Position numbers and translations under genes: made by a program
Notes under the pieces: generated by a model
Told to the model about the DNA's origin: nothing
Databases searched by the model: none
Seen by the model: the letters and a program-made list of their open reading frames with translations, nothing else
NCBI RefSeq assembly: GCF_900163965.1
Contig: NZ_FULE01000014.1
Span: forward strand, 62,001-126,000
Direction: 5' to 3'
DNA length: 64,000 bases
DNA from: Vibrio ruber DSM 16370
Lineage (GTDB): Bacteria; Pseudomonadota; Gammaproteobacteria; Enterobacterales; Vibrionaceae
Shown: one piece after another, positions 8,629-17,504 of the stretch
Position numbering within the stretch: position 1 is the stretch's first letter
Layout: the number at the start of each line of letters is the position of its first letter

Positions 8629-9384
8629 TTATTCATCCATATATTGATCAAACAACGCTTCCTGCTCTGGATCATAAGTCTCTTTTTTCTCAATTTCAGC
8701 TTTGAAATCCTGATGCTGCAAGTAGATTTCTCGGGTTAATGCATAAGGATCGGGTGAGTTTTCCAGCATTGACTCCTGACTGACTAACGCAGCCCGGCTT
8801 TCCATCCCCTCAAAAATAAATTTTGAAACACTTCCCCAAATATTCAGGTAAGAGAGAGGAGCATAGGCCTCATCCACGAGATTCGTCGCAGAACGGGGGG
8901 TATAAGGCCCGGCAGCGGGCACCATCAGATAGGGGCCATTCCCGACACCATAATGCCCCAGCGCATCCCCAAAACCTTTTTGATCGGCTTTGGTTATCCC
9001 GGCTTCAGATGCAATATCAATGAGGCCGAACAATCCGAAAGTCGTATTCAGCCAAAAACGGTTAAAATGGTTCAATGCCTGATGACCATTGCCCATGAGC
9101 AAGTTGTTCACCATACTTGACGGCTCATCAAGATTTGAGAAAAAATTCGCAATGGCACGGCGAATCGGGTTGGGCACATGATCGACATAAGCGAGAGAAA
9201 CGGGTCTTATCACATAAGGGTCAAGATAATCATAATTCAGAGTCCAGAAGCTGCGATTGACACTTTCAAGCGGATCATTTACCGATGTATCAGGATTCTG
9301 TGAGTTAGCGTGATCAGTGGTGCTGCATCCAACCAAAACCAATATAATAAAACCTAGACAAAGCCGCTTGATACGGTCATTCAT
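8629..9384 (-). CDS. mlaA: MlaA (VacJ) outer-membrane lipoprotein
   Basis: A 251-residue lipoprotein of the Mla system, which removes misplaced phospholipids from the outer leaflet of the outer membrane. The signal peptide ends in a lipobox, LVLVGC, with the lipidated cysteine near residue 20. Family signatures follow: NDPLESVNRSFWTLNYDYLDPYVIRPVSLAY, LDEPSSMVNNLLMG, and FGDALGHYGVGNGPYLMVPAAGP (each quoted in part). The acidic C-terminus (EALFDQYMDE) is usual in Vibrio. The partner Mla ABC genes are not in this window. It is convergent with the SDR gene and has about 500 bp of gene-free DNA upstream. Confidence 0.93.
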   Translation of the reverse strand: MNDRIKRLCLGFIILVLVGCSTTDHANSQNPDTSVNDPLESVNRSFWTLNYDYLDPYVIRPVSLAYVDHVPNPIRRAIANFFSNLDEPSSMVNNLLMGNGHQALNHFNRFWLNTTFGLFGLIDIASEAGITKADQKGFGDALGHYGVGNGPYLMVPAAGPYTPRSATNLVDEAYAPLSYLNIWGSVSKFIFEGMESRAALVSQESMLENSPDPYALTREIYLQHQDFKAEIEKKETYDPEQEALFDQYMDE

Positions 9385-9887
9385 TTCATTTTTCCGTTTT
9401 CTTCTTTTGACTCAGAATACGAGTGATCAATCCGGCAGAGTAATACTTCCTATGACCGATTCCCCAAAACTCGCTCAGTATATTCATATCGTTTATCAAT
9501 AACAACTTCAACCGATACTCTCCGGCCGGACAACCTCATTTATTGTTCAACACATGTCCAATGTTACGCCATGACATCTTGAACCCATTTGAACGGTGCC
9601 AACAAGCGCTCCCCACTGATGCAGTTTATCTCCGGAAAAATTTAGCACACTTTTACTATCCGGGAGGGAAAAGTTCACAATCAGAAAACCACAGTGACAG
9701 CGAACACCTTGCTACACAAGACTTATGTCTTTTAGTACACCTGTAGATTTGTGGCATGAGTAAGCTAGTAAGCTGAGAGAACAAAACAAGTTCGATAGAC
9801 AGATATATCATGTCCCAGACAGATATTTAAGTATGCTCCATGTTCTCTAAACAATAAAAAAGAAGCCCGCAGACTTCTTTTTATCAT
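9385..9887. other. Gene-free gap where other vibrios carry the ccm cluster
   Basis: 503 bp without a supportable gene. It must contain the mlaA promoter. The right end holds the terminator of the chemotaxis operon. A 67-codon frame at 9543-9746 has no ribosome site or recognisable product. In V. cholerae, as I recall it, the ccm genes lie between the orthologues of the flanking genes. Confidence 0.6.
9856..9883 (-). terminator. Terminator of the flagellar/chemotaxis operon
   Basis: Arms AAAAGAAG and CTTCTTTT surround a GC-rich loop. On the minus strand the hairpin ends in a run of Ts, directly after the DUF2802 gene stop at 9888. The A-tract on the other side would let it work in both directions. 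Confidence 0.8.
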
Positions 9888-10388
9888 TTACACACTTTTC
9901 TTTTTCGGCGGAGCCTTTCGTTTGACAGTGCCGCCCTCCGGGCGTGCGCCCAATGGTGGCACTTTTTCCTCTCCGGAGAGTTTTTTCTGAAGTGAAAGCA
10001 TCAGTTCCGCCTCTGCTTTGGGCAGCTCACACTCTTCTATCAATTCATTAATATCAGCGCCAAGCTGCACCATTTTTGAAGCTCGGGTATAAAGCCGGGC
10101 ATCACTGTCTTGCTGCTCTAATTCTTTTATTCGCTCATCCTGATGCAAAATAATTTGCTCTTGCTCAGATATTTTTTGCCCCAGTCCGACAACGACAGAA
10201 CGAAGCTCAACAAGCTGTTTATTCGCTTTTTGCAGCGACTTATCCAATGTTCTTGACTCCTGACGGCGCATCTCAGACTGCGTTAAAATTAAGCGTCTTA
10301 AACGATACAGCGTCAGAATCAACAAGAAAACAACAAAAATAGCTCCCCCGAATAAAACGGGAAAGCTCAATAAAATGTCACGATACAT
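9888..10388 (-). CDS. DUF2802 domain protein at the end of the chemotaxis operon
   Basis: A 166-residue protein with one N-terminal membrane span (FPVLFGGAIFVVFLLILTL, about residues 9-27), then a long coiled coil (about 40-105). A short helical domain follows (residues about 105-140, ASKMVQLGADINELIEECE), and last a basic, proline-rich tail ending KKKSV. The helical part recalls a helix-turn-helix and is the region I link to DUF2802. Its start codon overlaps the cheW stop by 1 nt (TAATG), so the two are translationally coupled. It is the last gene of the parC-parP-cheW block. The function is unknown; a membrane-tethered accessory factor of the polar array is inference. Confidence 0.8.
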   Translation of the reverse strand: MYRDILLSFPVLFGGAIFVVFLLILTLYRLRRLILTQSEMRRQESRTLDKSLQKANKQLVELRSVVVGLGQKISEQEQIILHQDERIKELEQQDSDARLYTRASKMVQLGADINELIEECELPKAEAELMLSLQKKLSGEEKVPPLGARPEGGTVKRKAPPKKKSV

Positions 10389-10882
10389 TATAAGTGAGCC
10401 ACTTCATCCCACTCGTCATCATTCAACAGTTTATTCAGATCAACCAGAATCAGCAGTTTGCCTTCCCGGTTACTAACACCCTGAATGAATTTAGAGCTTT
10501 CATCCGTTCCGACACTTGGTGTTGTGTCAATTTCAGAAGTCCGCAAATAAACGACTTCTGCAACACTATCCACCAAAATACCAATCACTTGACGTTCAGA
10601 CTCAATCACGATAATTCGAGTATTGTCAGTCACTTCGCCATCAATCAGGCCAAAACGAGAACGGGTATCAATCACTGTTACCACATTTCCTCGCAGGTTG
10701 ATAATCCCCAAAACATAATCCGGTGCTCCGGGAACAGGGGCAATTTCAGTATAGCGAAGGACTTCCCGAACCTGCATCACATTAATGCCGTAAGTTTCTT
10801 CCTCTAACTGGAACGTCACCCACTGAAGCACTTCATCATTAGACTTATCTTTTTTCACTTCTACTTCATTTGTATGAGACAT
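10388..10882 (-). CDS. cheW: Chemotaxis coupling protein CheW
   Basis: A 164-residue CheW that bridges chemoreceptors and CheA in the array. The single CheW fold starts near residue 19 (LQWVTFQLEEETYGINVMQVREVLRYTEI in halves). It carries VPGAPDYVLGIINLRGNVVTVIDTR, the classic NLRG receptor-contact loop, and ends in GKLLILVDLNKLL. The first 18 residues are charged and probably disordered. It is flanked by parP upstream (48 bp) and the DUF2802 gene (1-nt overlap). It is intact and near the family's usual length of 155-170. Confidence 0.96.
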   Translation of the reverse strand: MSHTNEVEVKKDKSNDEVLQWVTFQLEEETYGINVMQVREVLRYTEIAPVPGAPDYVLGIINLRGNVVTVIDTRSRFGLIDGEVTDNTRIIVIESERQVIGILVDSVAEVVYLRTSEIDTTPSVGTDESSKFIQGVSNREGKLLILVDLNKLLNDDEWDEVAHL

Positions 10883-10929
10883 ACCTTATCCTCTCTAAGT
10901 CGAATCCGACACTAATGTTTTCGGTAAAT

Positions 10930-12000
10930 CTAATCATTATCGAGTGCTTTAACATCTAATCCGGCCTTTAACATCGCGGTTAATGCTTCCACATGAATCA
11001 AAGCACACATTTTCTCTTTTACCATTCCGGCAAGCCAAGGGCGTTTTCCGGCCTGTTCACGCCAACGAACCTTTTCAGGGTTCAATGACTCGGTTCCTCT
11101 CAATTGATCACACGCGAGCCCCCAAGAACTGTCACCCAGCATCACGATATATTGATAGGATTCCTTATAATCATCATCTTTTAATTTTTCTGCCATCACC
11201 CAGCGGGCTGTATCGACAACATCCAATTGCTGTTCACGATTGGTCTGTAAACCGAGATACCACTGGGGTCTGCCAATAAGGTGACTGACTTTTTCCAGAC
11301 GATGGATACCACCCAATTCATCCAACGGTACAGCAAATAGAATTTCGTTAACCTCAAAATACAGCACCTGAAAGTTTTCAGCCCTTTCCGTACTGTACCA
11401 AGTAATATCACCGACAGTGCCACCGACCTGAGTCTGGGGTTCCGGCTGAGTCTCTTGTTCAATGTTTTCCTGAACATCTTCCACTTCAGCAGTCTGCGTC
11501 ACAACCTCAGGCTCAACAGCCAGAGGTTCACTCATAATTTCAGCGGTCGCAATCTCTTCTTCCTGCACATCATCCGCTAAAGTTTCAACCTCAGACGGTG
11601 TTGCAACTTCAATCACCTCTTCAGATTGAAGATCAATATCCCAGTCCTGTATCTCATCTTCTTCGACACGAGTCTCCTGATGAGCGGAAATCTCCTGAGT
11701 ATTTTTGTCCAACAACGCGGCAATATCTTCAATTTCATCAACCGGGTTGGATGACTCCAGCTGATTTAAGAGCCGCTGCACATCTTCAAGATTCGGAAAC
11801 AACGCTTCATTTTGATAAATTTCTGGCTCTTCAGTAACACTAACACGCTGTGTCTGTAATTGTGGTACAACTTCAGCGTCTTGCGAAACTTGTGCGTTTT
11901 TTTCTTGAACCAGCTCTAACTCCCCAGCCTCTTCATCGAGTAAGGCAGCAAAGTAATCATCTAAAGCTTGTTCACTTGATAACGCAACATCACGATTCAT
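10930..12000 (-). CDS. parP: ParP, CheW-like array partitioning protein
   Basis: A 356-residue protein with a long acidic N-terminal half (residues about 1-195) and a C-terminal CheW-like domain (about 200-345; FQVLYFEVNEILFAVPLDEL, WYLGL, MLGDSSWGLACDQL). In Vibrio, ParP links ParC to CheA and to receptor arrays, so that daughter cells inherit polar arrays. The N-terminus contains DDYFAALLDEEAG (residues 14-26), which closely matches repeats in the CheA linker here. Its first 11 bases overlap the parC 3' end. The order parC-parP-cheW supports the name. Confidence 0.93.
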   Translation of the reverse strand: MNRDVALSSEQALDDYFAALLDEEAGELELVQEKNAQVSQDAEVVPQLQTQRVSVTEEPEIYQNEALFPNLEDVQRLLNQLESSNPVDEIEDIAALLDKNTQEISAHQETRVEEDEIQDWDIDLQSEEVIEVATPSEVETLADDVQEEEIATAEIMSEPLAVEPEVVTQTAEVEDVQENIEQETQPEPQTQVGGTVGDITWYSTERAENFQVLYFEVNEILFAVPLDELGGIHRLEKVSHLIGRPQWYLGLQTNREQQLDVVDTARWVMAEKLKDDDYKESYQYIVMLGDSSWGLACDQLRGTESLNPEKVRWREQAGKRPWLAGMVKEKMCALIHVEALTAMLKAGLDVKALDND

Positions 12001-12769
12001 TAATCGCTAACCTCTCTAAGTAGATAAGCAATTGTTTGTATGCAAAGACCCCCCGGCTGCCCTCCGCAAAGTGAGATGCAGGTAGACGTTTCAGACTCGC
12101 ATCTCTGAACTTGGTATCAATCGGTACAGCAGATGTCCAGACTTGATCCGGATAATCTTTTTTCAATTGGGTTAATGTCTGTAGAGAAGCTCTGGTTCTT
12201 TTATCATACATGGTCGGAACAATGGTCACCTTAAATTCACGGCTCCGAGACTTTTGCATAATACTGAGCGTCCGCACCATCCGTTCCAATCCTTTCATCG
12301 CCAGAAACTCAGTCTGTACAGGAATCAAGATCCGATCACTGGCCGCCAGTGCATTGACCATCATCACCCCTAAAATCGGTGGACAATCAATTAACACATA
12401 ATCGTACTGATGACGAAGTGCTAATAAGGCTTTTTTTAGAATCAGCCCCATGCCGCTTCGGTTTCCCATCACACGATCCAGCGTAGCCAGAGACATATGA
12501 GCCGGAATTAGATCCATCCCTTCAATATCGGTCTCAATCACCAGAGGACGAACTGATTTTTCTTCCAAAGACGGCAACTGGAACAGATCAAATAAACTTG
12601 ATTCAACATGATCAGAATCATAACCGAGATAGGTCGTCAGTGAAGCATGAGGGTCGGTGTCGACCAGAAGCACCCGATGACCTTTTTTGCATAGCAGACC
12701 AGCCAACGTAATGGTTGTCGTTGTTTTTCCTACTCCACCTTTTTGATTGGCAACACTCCAAACAATCAT
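11990..12769 (-). CDS. parC: ParC, ParA-like ATPase for polar chemotaxis arrays
   Basis: A 259-residue ParA/MinD-family ATPase with the deviant Walker A motif KGGVGKTTTTITLAG at about residues 9-23, the VDTDPHAS switch I region, and LIDCPPILGVM as Walker B. In Vibrio, ParC localises to the old pole and recruits chemotaxis arrays through ParP. It is too far from the origin-linked parA to be the chromosome-partitioning ATPase, and its neighbours are chemotaxis genes. It overlaps parP by 11 nt and follows cheB after 9 bp. Some databases name it Soj. Confidence 0.94.
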   Translation of the reverse strand: MIVWSVANQKGGVGKTTTTITLAGLLCKKGHRVLLVDTDPHASLTTYLGYDSDHVESSLFDLFQLPSLEEKSVRPLVIETDIEGMDLIPAHMSLATLDRVMGNRSGMGLILKKALLALRHQYDYVLIDCPPILGVMMVNALAASDRILIPVQTEFLAMKGLERMVRTLSIMQKSRSREFKVTIVPTMYDKRTRASLQTLTQLKKDYPDQVWTSAVPIDTKFRDASLKRLPASHFAEGSRGVFAYKQLLIYLERLAINES

Positions 12770-12778
12770 CGGTTTTCC

Positions 12779-13909
12779 TTATGCAAGACCCACTTCTACC
12801 AAAATACGCTCAGCGATACGTTCCAAAGGCAAACTTTCAGACGAGATTCCCGCTTTAGCGACAGCCTGTGGCATACCATACACAACACAACTTTCTTCGT
12901 CCTGTGCCCAAATCGTCGCACCGGCTTGCTTTAACATTCGGGCACCTTCACGACCATCAGCCCCCATCCCGGTCAGTACGATTGAAAGAACTTTATCGGC
13001 GTAAATCTTTGATGCAGAACCAAACGTTACATCGACACACGGCTTATAGTTCATTCGTTCACCGCCGTCGAGAATACGAATTTTGGCAGCGCCTGCCCGG
13101 CCTTCTATCATCATTTGTTTTCCACCGGGCGCTAAATAAGCAACCCCCGGCTGCAGAACATCACCATCAGCAGCTTCTTTAACCGATATCTGGCATAGAG
13201 AATCAAGACGACTGGCAAAAGCTGCTGTAAATGTCGCAGGCATATGCTGGATCAACAAAATAGGATGAGGATAATTCGCAGGGAGTTTTACCAATATTTT
13301 TTGCAGAGCGACCGGGCCACCGGTAGAGGTACCGATGGCGGTTAATTGATAACGTTTTCCACTGGCTTTAAACCGAACCGGAACGGAAGAGCTGGTACTG
13401 CCACTCAAAGGACGGGAAATTCGCCCTAAAGGCGTGCGCTGTGTTTCCGTTTGAGACGCAATCGTCGTATTCGGTCGAGAAGAAAGCGGAGAGACACGGC
13501 GAAGATAAGCCTTCTTGCGGGCAATTTCTAAAACTCGCTGTTGCAATAACGTAACGGCTTCATCACGGTTGCGGGCAATATCCTCAAATTTCTTCGGCAA
13601 AAAATCCATTGCGCCCGCATCGAGCGCATCTAATGTTGCTTTAGCACCATCATGAGTCAGGGAAGAGAACATCAATATTGGCGTCGGATTATCGGCCATG
13701 ATTTCTCTCACAGCAGAAATACCATCTAGTACTGGCATCTCAACGTCCATCGTAATGACGTCTGGATTTAAGCTTTTTGCCTTTTCAACAGCTTCACGGC
13801 CATTGATTGCGACGTCAATGACTTCTAAACGCGATTCCGAGTTAATGATTTCACTAACACGACGTCTGAAAAAACTTGAGTCATCAACCACTAAAACTCT
13901 TATCGCCAT
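12779..13909 (-). CDS. cheB: Chemotaxis methylesterase/deamidase CheB
   Basis: A 376-residue response regulator that removes methyl groups from chemoreceptors for adaptation. The N-terminal receiver domain has [11 protein letters not shown] and phospho-acceptor Asp in [12 protein letters not shown] (about residue 56). A variable serine-rich linker runs from about 140 to 185. The C-terminal esterase domain has the serine in [11 protein letters not shown], the histidine in [17 protein letters not shown], and the aspartate in [13 protein letters not shown]. All three catalytic residues are present. It follows cheA after 24 bp on the same strand. Confidence 0.96.
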   Translation of the reverse strand: MAIRVLVVDDSSFFRRRVSEIINSESRLEVIDVAINGREAVEKAKSLNPDVITMDVEMPVLDGISAVREIMADNPTPILMFSSLTHDGAKATLDALDAGAMDFLPKKFEDIARNRDEAVTLLQQRVLEIARKKAYLRRVSPLSSRPNTTIASQTETQRTPLGRISRPLSGSTSSSVPVRFKASGKRYQLTAIGTSTGGPVALQKILVKLPANYPHPILLIQHMPATFTAAFASRLDSLCQISVKEAADGDVLQPGVAYLAPGGKQMMIEGRAGAAKIRILDGGERMNYKPCVDVTFGSASKIYADKVLSIVLTGMGADGREGARMLKQAGATIWAQDEESCVVYGMPQAVAKAGISSESLPLERIAERILVEVGLA

Positions 13910-13933
13910 ATTTTCCCTTATTTAACCAATCAG

Positions 13934-16285
13934 TTAGATGCGAGATGCAGCCGCATAGTTTTTCAATAAATCAGGAACATCCAGTATTAATGCAATATGC
14001 CCATCACTGGTAATTGTTGCACCAGCCATCCCCGGCGTTCCCTGCAATAAATTATCTAACGGCTTAATCACAACTTCTTCCTGTCCTATCAGTGTATCGA
14101 CGACGAAGCCAACTCTTTGGTTCCCCAACTGTACAATGACAACATGTCCATGCCCTTTACGATGCTCAATAATGCCCTGACGAGGTGCGAGCCAATTTTG
14201 TAAATAAAACAAAGGGATGGATTTTTCACGTACGATAATAGTCAACTGTCCATCAACCACATTGGTCCGACTCAAATCCAGATGGAAAATTTCACTCACA
14301 CTTGCCAGTGGTAACGCAAATGGGCTCCCTGCGACACCAACCATGAGTGTAGGCAGAATTGCCAGTGTGAGTGGCACTTTAATGGCTATTTTGGTGCCTT
14401 TACCAATTTCGGAATCGATATCGATCGAACCATTCAGAGTGTTAATCGCCGTTTTGACCACGTCCATACCCACACCGCGACCGGATATGTCAGAAATCTG
14501 TTCTTTACTGGAAAAGCCGGGCATAAAGATAAGGTTAAAGCACTCTTTATTGCTTAAACGAGAAGCGGCATCTTCATCCATAAGCCCTTTCTTAACGGCA
14601 ATGCCTCTCAGTTTATCCGGATTCATCCCTGCACCATCATCGATGATACAAAGTTCAATGTGATCCCCTTCTTGTGAAGCAGAGAGCAGCACTTTACCAG
14701 TCCGAGATTTACCCGATTTCACGCGGTCATCCGGCATTTCAATCCCGTGGTCGACAGAGTTACGAACCAAGTGAATCAGTGGATCCGCAAGCGCCTCAAC
14801 GAGGTTTTTATCCAAATCAGTTTCTTCACCGCGCATTTCCAGCACGATATCTTTTTTCAAGCTTCTTGCTAAATCCCGAACAACCCGAGGGAAACGACCA
14901 AATACTTTCTTGATCGGTTGCATCCGAGTCTTCATGACTGCGCCTTGCAGGTCAGCAGTCACAACATCTAAATTTGATACAGCCTTTGACATTTCTTCAT
15001 CATTGCTGTTCAAACCAAGACTGAGCAGACGATTTCGAACCAGCACCAACTCACCAACCATGTTCATGATCGTATCTAGTGTGGAAGTATCGACACGGAC
15101 ACTCGCTTCAGCCTGTGGTTTTTTCGCTGCGGCGACTTCTTTGGACTCTCGCGTCGCAACCTGAGTTTGAGCTTCAGAGCTTTCTTTAACTGGCGGTGTC
15201 ACCGATGGTTTCGGTTGAGCACTTGCTTTTGGTGCTGCAGCCGCTTTTTTGGGCGCTTCTGTTGCTTTCGCGGCTGGCTTCGGCTCCAAGTTAGCCGACG
15301 CCGGTTTAACCGCCATTTCCAGTTCTTCTATTGATGGCCCTTTTCCTGCACCATGTAGCTCATCCAATAACTTTTCGAACTCGTCATCGGTCATCAAATC
15401 ACTATCACTGCCACTTGAGGCAGATGCGGATGACTGAGCAGTTGCACCTGATGCCGGTGTTTTCTCTGGTGGCGGAGGTGGTGCAGCGGTTTTTTTGTCT
15501 TCGAGTGAAGGACCTTTCCCGACACCGTGAAGTTCATCGAGTAATTTCTCGAACTCATCATCAGTAATATCACCACTGTCAGTCGTGGTACTTTGCTGTG
15601 ATGACGTTTTAGATGCCTGACCTGACTCTGGTGGTGTGGATTCTTTTGATGCAGATGGCGTACGATTTGCCGGTGAATTCCCTTTACCATGAAGTTCATC
15701 AAGCAGTTGCTCAAACTCATCTTGAGTAATTTCATCAATTGAGTTGGCATTTGTGGTTTCAGAAACAACGTTGTTTTCTGGTGGAGGTGTCTCTTCCGCT
15801 GATGCAACAGGCTCTTCATCGGGCAATGAGGTTTCATCATCATCTGACGAATCCGAAGCGAGCAGAACATCATCTGATTCGTCTTCATCAGCAGAGGCGG
15901 GTTGAGAAAGGCGGTGTAGCTCTTCCAGTAAGGTTGGGTCTGCAGCTTCAAGCGGTTCACGATCTTGCACGGCTTGGAATTGTTCGTTCACGGTATCCAG
16001 AGCCCGTAACATCGTGTCCATGAGACCTGAAGTTACTTTTCGCTGTCTGTTACGTAATGTATCAAAGACATTCTCGGCACCGTGACAGGTTGCAACTAAC
16101 TCCGTCAAAGCAAGGAAACCTGCCCCCCCTTTTACCGTATGGAACCCTCGAAAGATTGCATTTAAAAGGTCGTTATCTTCAGGATTATTTTCAAGCTCAA
16201 CCAACTGCTCGGACAGAAGCTCTAATATTTCACCTGCCTCAACTAAAAAATCCTGTAAAATATCTTCATCTAATTCGTAGCTCAT
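13934..16285 (-). CDS. cheA: Chemotaxis histidine kinase CheA with a triple-repeat linker
   Basis: A 783-residue kinase. The P1 phosphotransfer domain has the phospho-histidine in RGFHTVKGGAGF (His49). The P3/P4/P5 core begins near residue 395: dimerisation, then ATPase with NLVEALADPLIHLVRNSVDHG in halves, DDGAGM and GRGVGMDVV, then the CheW-like regulatory domain. Between them lies a long Pro/Ala/Ser-rich linker with no visible P2 domain. Three near-identical copies of DDEFEKLLDELHG sit in it (residues about 186-202, 240-256 and 298-314), each followed by a KG or GKGPS stretch. In Vibrio, ParP contacts a localisation region of CheA outside the catalytic core. The operon position supports the flagellar kinase (CheA2 type). 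Confidence 0.95.
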   Translation of the reverse strand: MSYELDEDILQDFLVEAGEILELLSEQLVELENNPEDNDLLNAIFRGFHTVKGGAGFLALTELVATCHGAENVFDTLRNRQRKVTSGLMDTMLRALDTVNEQFQAVQDREPLEAADPTLLEELHRLSQPASADEDESDDVLLASDSSDDDETSLPDEEPVASAEETPPPENNVVSETTNANSIDEITQDEFEQLLDELHGKGNSPANRTPSASKESTPPESGQASKTSSQQSTTTDSGDITDDEFEKLLDELHGVGKGPSLEDKKTAAPPPPPEKTPASGATAQSSASASSGSDSDLMTDDEFEKLLDELHGAGKGPSIEELEMAVKPASANLEPKPAAKATEAPKKAAAAPKASAQPKPSVTPPVKESSEAQTQVATRESKEVAAAKKPQAEASVRVDTSTLDTIMNMVGELVLVRNRLLSLGLNSNDEEMSKAVSNLDVVTADLQGAVMKTRMQPIKKVFGRFPRVVRDLARSLKKDIVLEMRGEETDLDKNLVEALADPLIHLVRNSVDHGIEMPDDRVKSGKSRTGKVLLSASQEGDHIELCIIDDGAGMNPDKLRGIAVKKGLMDEDAASRLSNKECFNLIFMPGFSSKEQISDISGRGVGMDVVKTAINTLNGSIDIDSEIGKGTKIAIKVPLTLAILPTLMVGVAGSPFALPLASVSEIFHLDLSRTNVVDGQLTIIVREKSIPLFYLQNWLAPRQGIIEHRKGHGHVVIVQLGNQRVGFVVDTLIGQEEVVIKPLDNLLQGTPGMAGATITSDGHIALILDVPDLLKNYAAASRI

Positions 16286-16294
16286 ACAGCACCT

Positions 16295-17020
16295 CTAAAA
16301 ACCAAGACTCGATAACAAATCGTCAACTTCGTCTTGAGATGAAACAGCATCACTTCTTTCATGAGGATTCAAAATTGGCCCCTCAGGATCAGTAGATTGA
16401 TGTTTTGTCTTATCTTCTTGTTGTTGTTCTGATTGCTCTGTTCCAAACACGGTAAGAATATCGACCAACCGCTGTTCGACTTCACTAACCAATGTGATAA
16501 CCCGACGAATAATCTGTCCTGTCAGGTCTTGGAAATCTTGAGCCATGAGAATGTCCATCAACTCACCACGTAATTCCGAACTATCGCCTTCAATCTGGCT
16601 AAGTAGATCGTCAATTCTATGGCAGAGTGCTTTGAACTCATCTAATGCGATACGGCCTTTCATGAGCTCATTCCACTGAGGACGAACATCCAACAGCGTC
16701 TGATGCAATTGATCAGCGATAGGCATACAGCGATCAACGGCATCCATTGTTTTGTTAGCAGCAACCTCGGTTTTGGAAATGACGTACTGGAGGCGATCTT
16801 TTGCATCAGGAATTTCAGCCGTCGCAATCTCACTCATCCGTTCATCGATGGTGAATTCCTTTATCGATTCATGCAGTTCTCGGGTCAGTTCACCAATCTG
16901 CCGAAACATAGGATCAGCAGATTTAGCCTTATATATATTCACCAATAATGCATTAGCTTCTTCTTTTTTGCCGCTTTCCAATAAATGGACGAGCTGTTGT
17001 GCTTGTTCTAATTCAATCAT
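16295..17020 (-). CDS. cheZ: CheY-P phosphatase CheZ
   Basis: A 241-residue helical phosphatase that dephosphorylates CheY-P and ends the tumbling or reversal signal. The catalytic segment LMAQDFQDLTGQIIRRV carries the Asp and Gln equivalent to E. coli Asp143 and Gln147. The C-terminus, VDDLLSSLGF, is the classic CheY-binding tail, reached through a disordered linker (about residues 190-228). It lies between cheY (70 bp upstream) and cheA (9 bp downstream). Length matches other Vibrio CheZ, longer than the 214 residues of E. coli. Confidence 0.96.
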   Translation of the reverse strand: MIELEQAQQLVHLLESGKKEEANALLVNIYKAKSADPMFRQIGELTRELHESIKEFTIDERMSEIATAEIPDAKDRLQYVISKTEVAANKTMDAVDRCMPIADQLHQTLLDVRPQWNELMKGRIALDEFKALCHRIDDLLSQIEGDSSELRGELMDILMAQDFQDLTGQIIRRVITLVSEVEQRLVDILTVFGTEQSEQQQEDKTKHQSTDPEGPILNPHERSDAVSSQDEVDDLLSSLGF

Positions 17021-17090
17021 CCTGAAGAGCCTTTATACGCGAATAAATGTTTCTCTCACCTGATCAGATACTCAGACCAACGTTCAAGAC

Positions 17091-17483
17091 TTATAAACGC
17101 TCAAAGATTTTATCCAACTTTTCCTTAAGCGTAGCCGCTGTAAATGGTTTGACAATATAGCCATTTACACCTGCCTGAGCAGCTTCAATAATTTGCTCAC
17201 GCTTCGCTTCGGCTGTAATCATCAACACCGGCAGGTGCTTCAGCTCTTCATCAGAACGAATGTGTTTCAGTAAATCAATCCCTTGCATTCCCGGCATGTT
17301 CCAGTCGGTCACGACAAAGTCAAAATCACCTTTCTTAAGCATAGGCAAAGCCGTCAACCCGTCATCAGCTTCTTGAGTATTATTAAAACCCAAGTCGCGG
17401 AGCAGGTTTTTCACTATTCGGCGCATTGTTGAAAAATCGTCAACAATAAGGATTTTCATGTTTTTATTCAAAATTGCCTCCAC
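17091..17483 (-). CDS. cheY: Chemotaxis response regulator CheY
   Basis: A 130-residue single receiver domain with all expected residues: acidic pair in [12 protein letters not shown], phospho-acceptor Asp in [12 protein letters not shown] (about residue 60), Thr in [10 protein letters not shown], and Lys in [10 protein letters not shown]. It matches the flagellar CheY3 type of V. cholerae almost throughout. CheY-P binds the motor switch and changes rotation direction. A short N-terminal extension (MEAILNKN) precedes the domain, as in other vibrios. It sits between fliA and cheZ. Confidence 0.97.
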   Translation of the reverse strand: MEAILNKNMKILIVDDFSTMRRIVKNLLRDLGFNNTQEADDGLTALPMLKKGDFDFVVTDWNMPGMQGIDLLKHIRSDEELKHLPVLMITAEAKREQIIEAAQAGVNGYIVKPFTAATLKEKLDKIFERL

Positions 17484-17504
17484 TGAGTATGAGATCAGTG
17501 ATAT

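Noticed and set aside
9543..9746. 67-codon plus-strand frame in the mlaA-DUF2802 gap
   Set aside because: No ribosome site, no family features, and no resemblance to a ccm gene remnant.
11990..12769. Chromosome partition ParA
   Set aside because: The Walker motifs fit ParA broadly, but the parC-parP-cheW context points to chemotaxis-array partitioning, and there is no parB or parS beside it.
15394..15960. 188-codon minus-strand frame inside cheA
   Set aside because: An alternative reading of the Pro/Ser/Ala-rich cheA linker, rich in His, Leu, Met and Lys, with no start signal.
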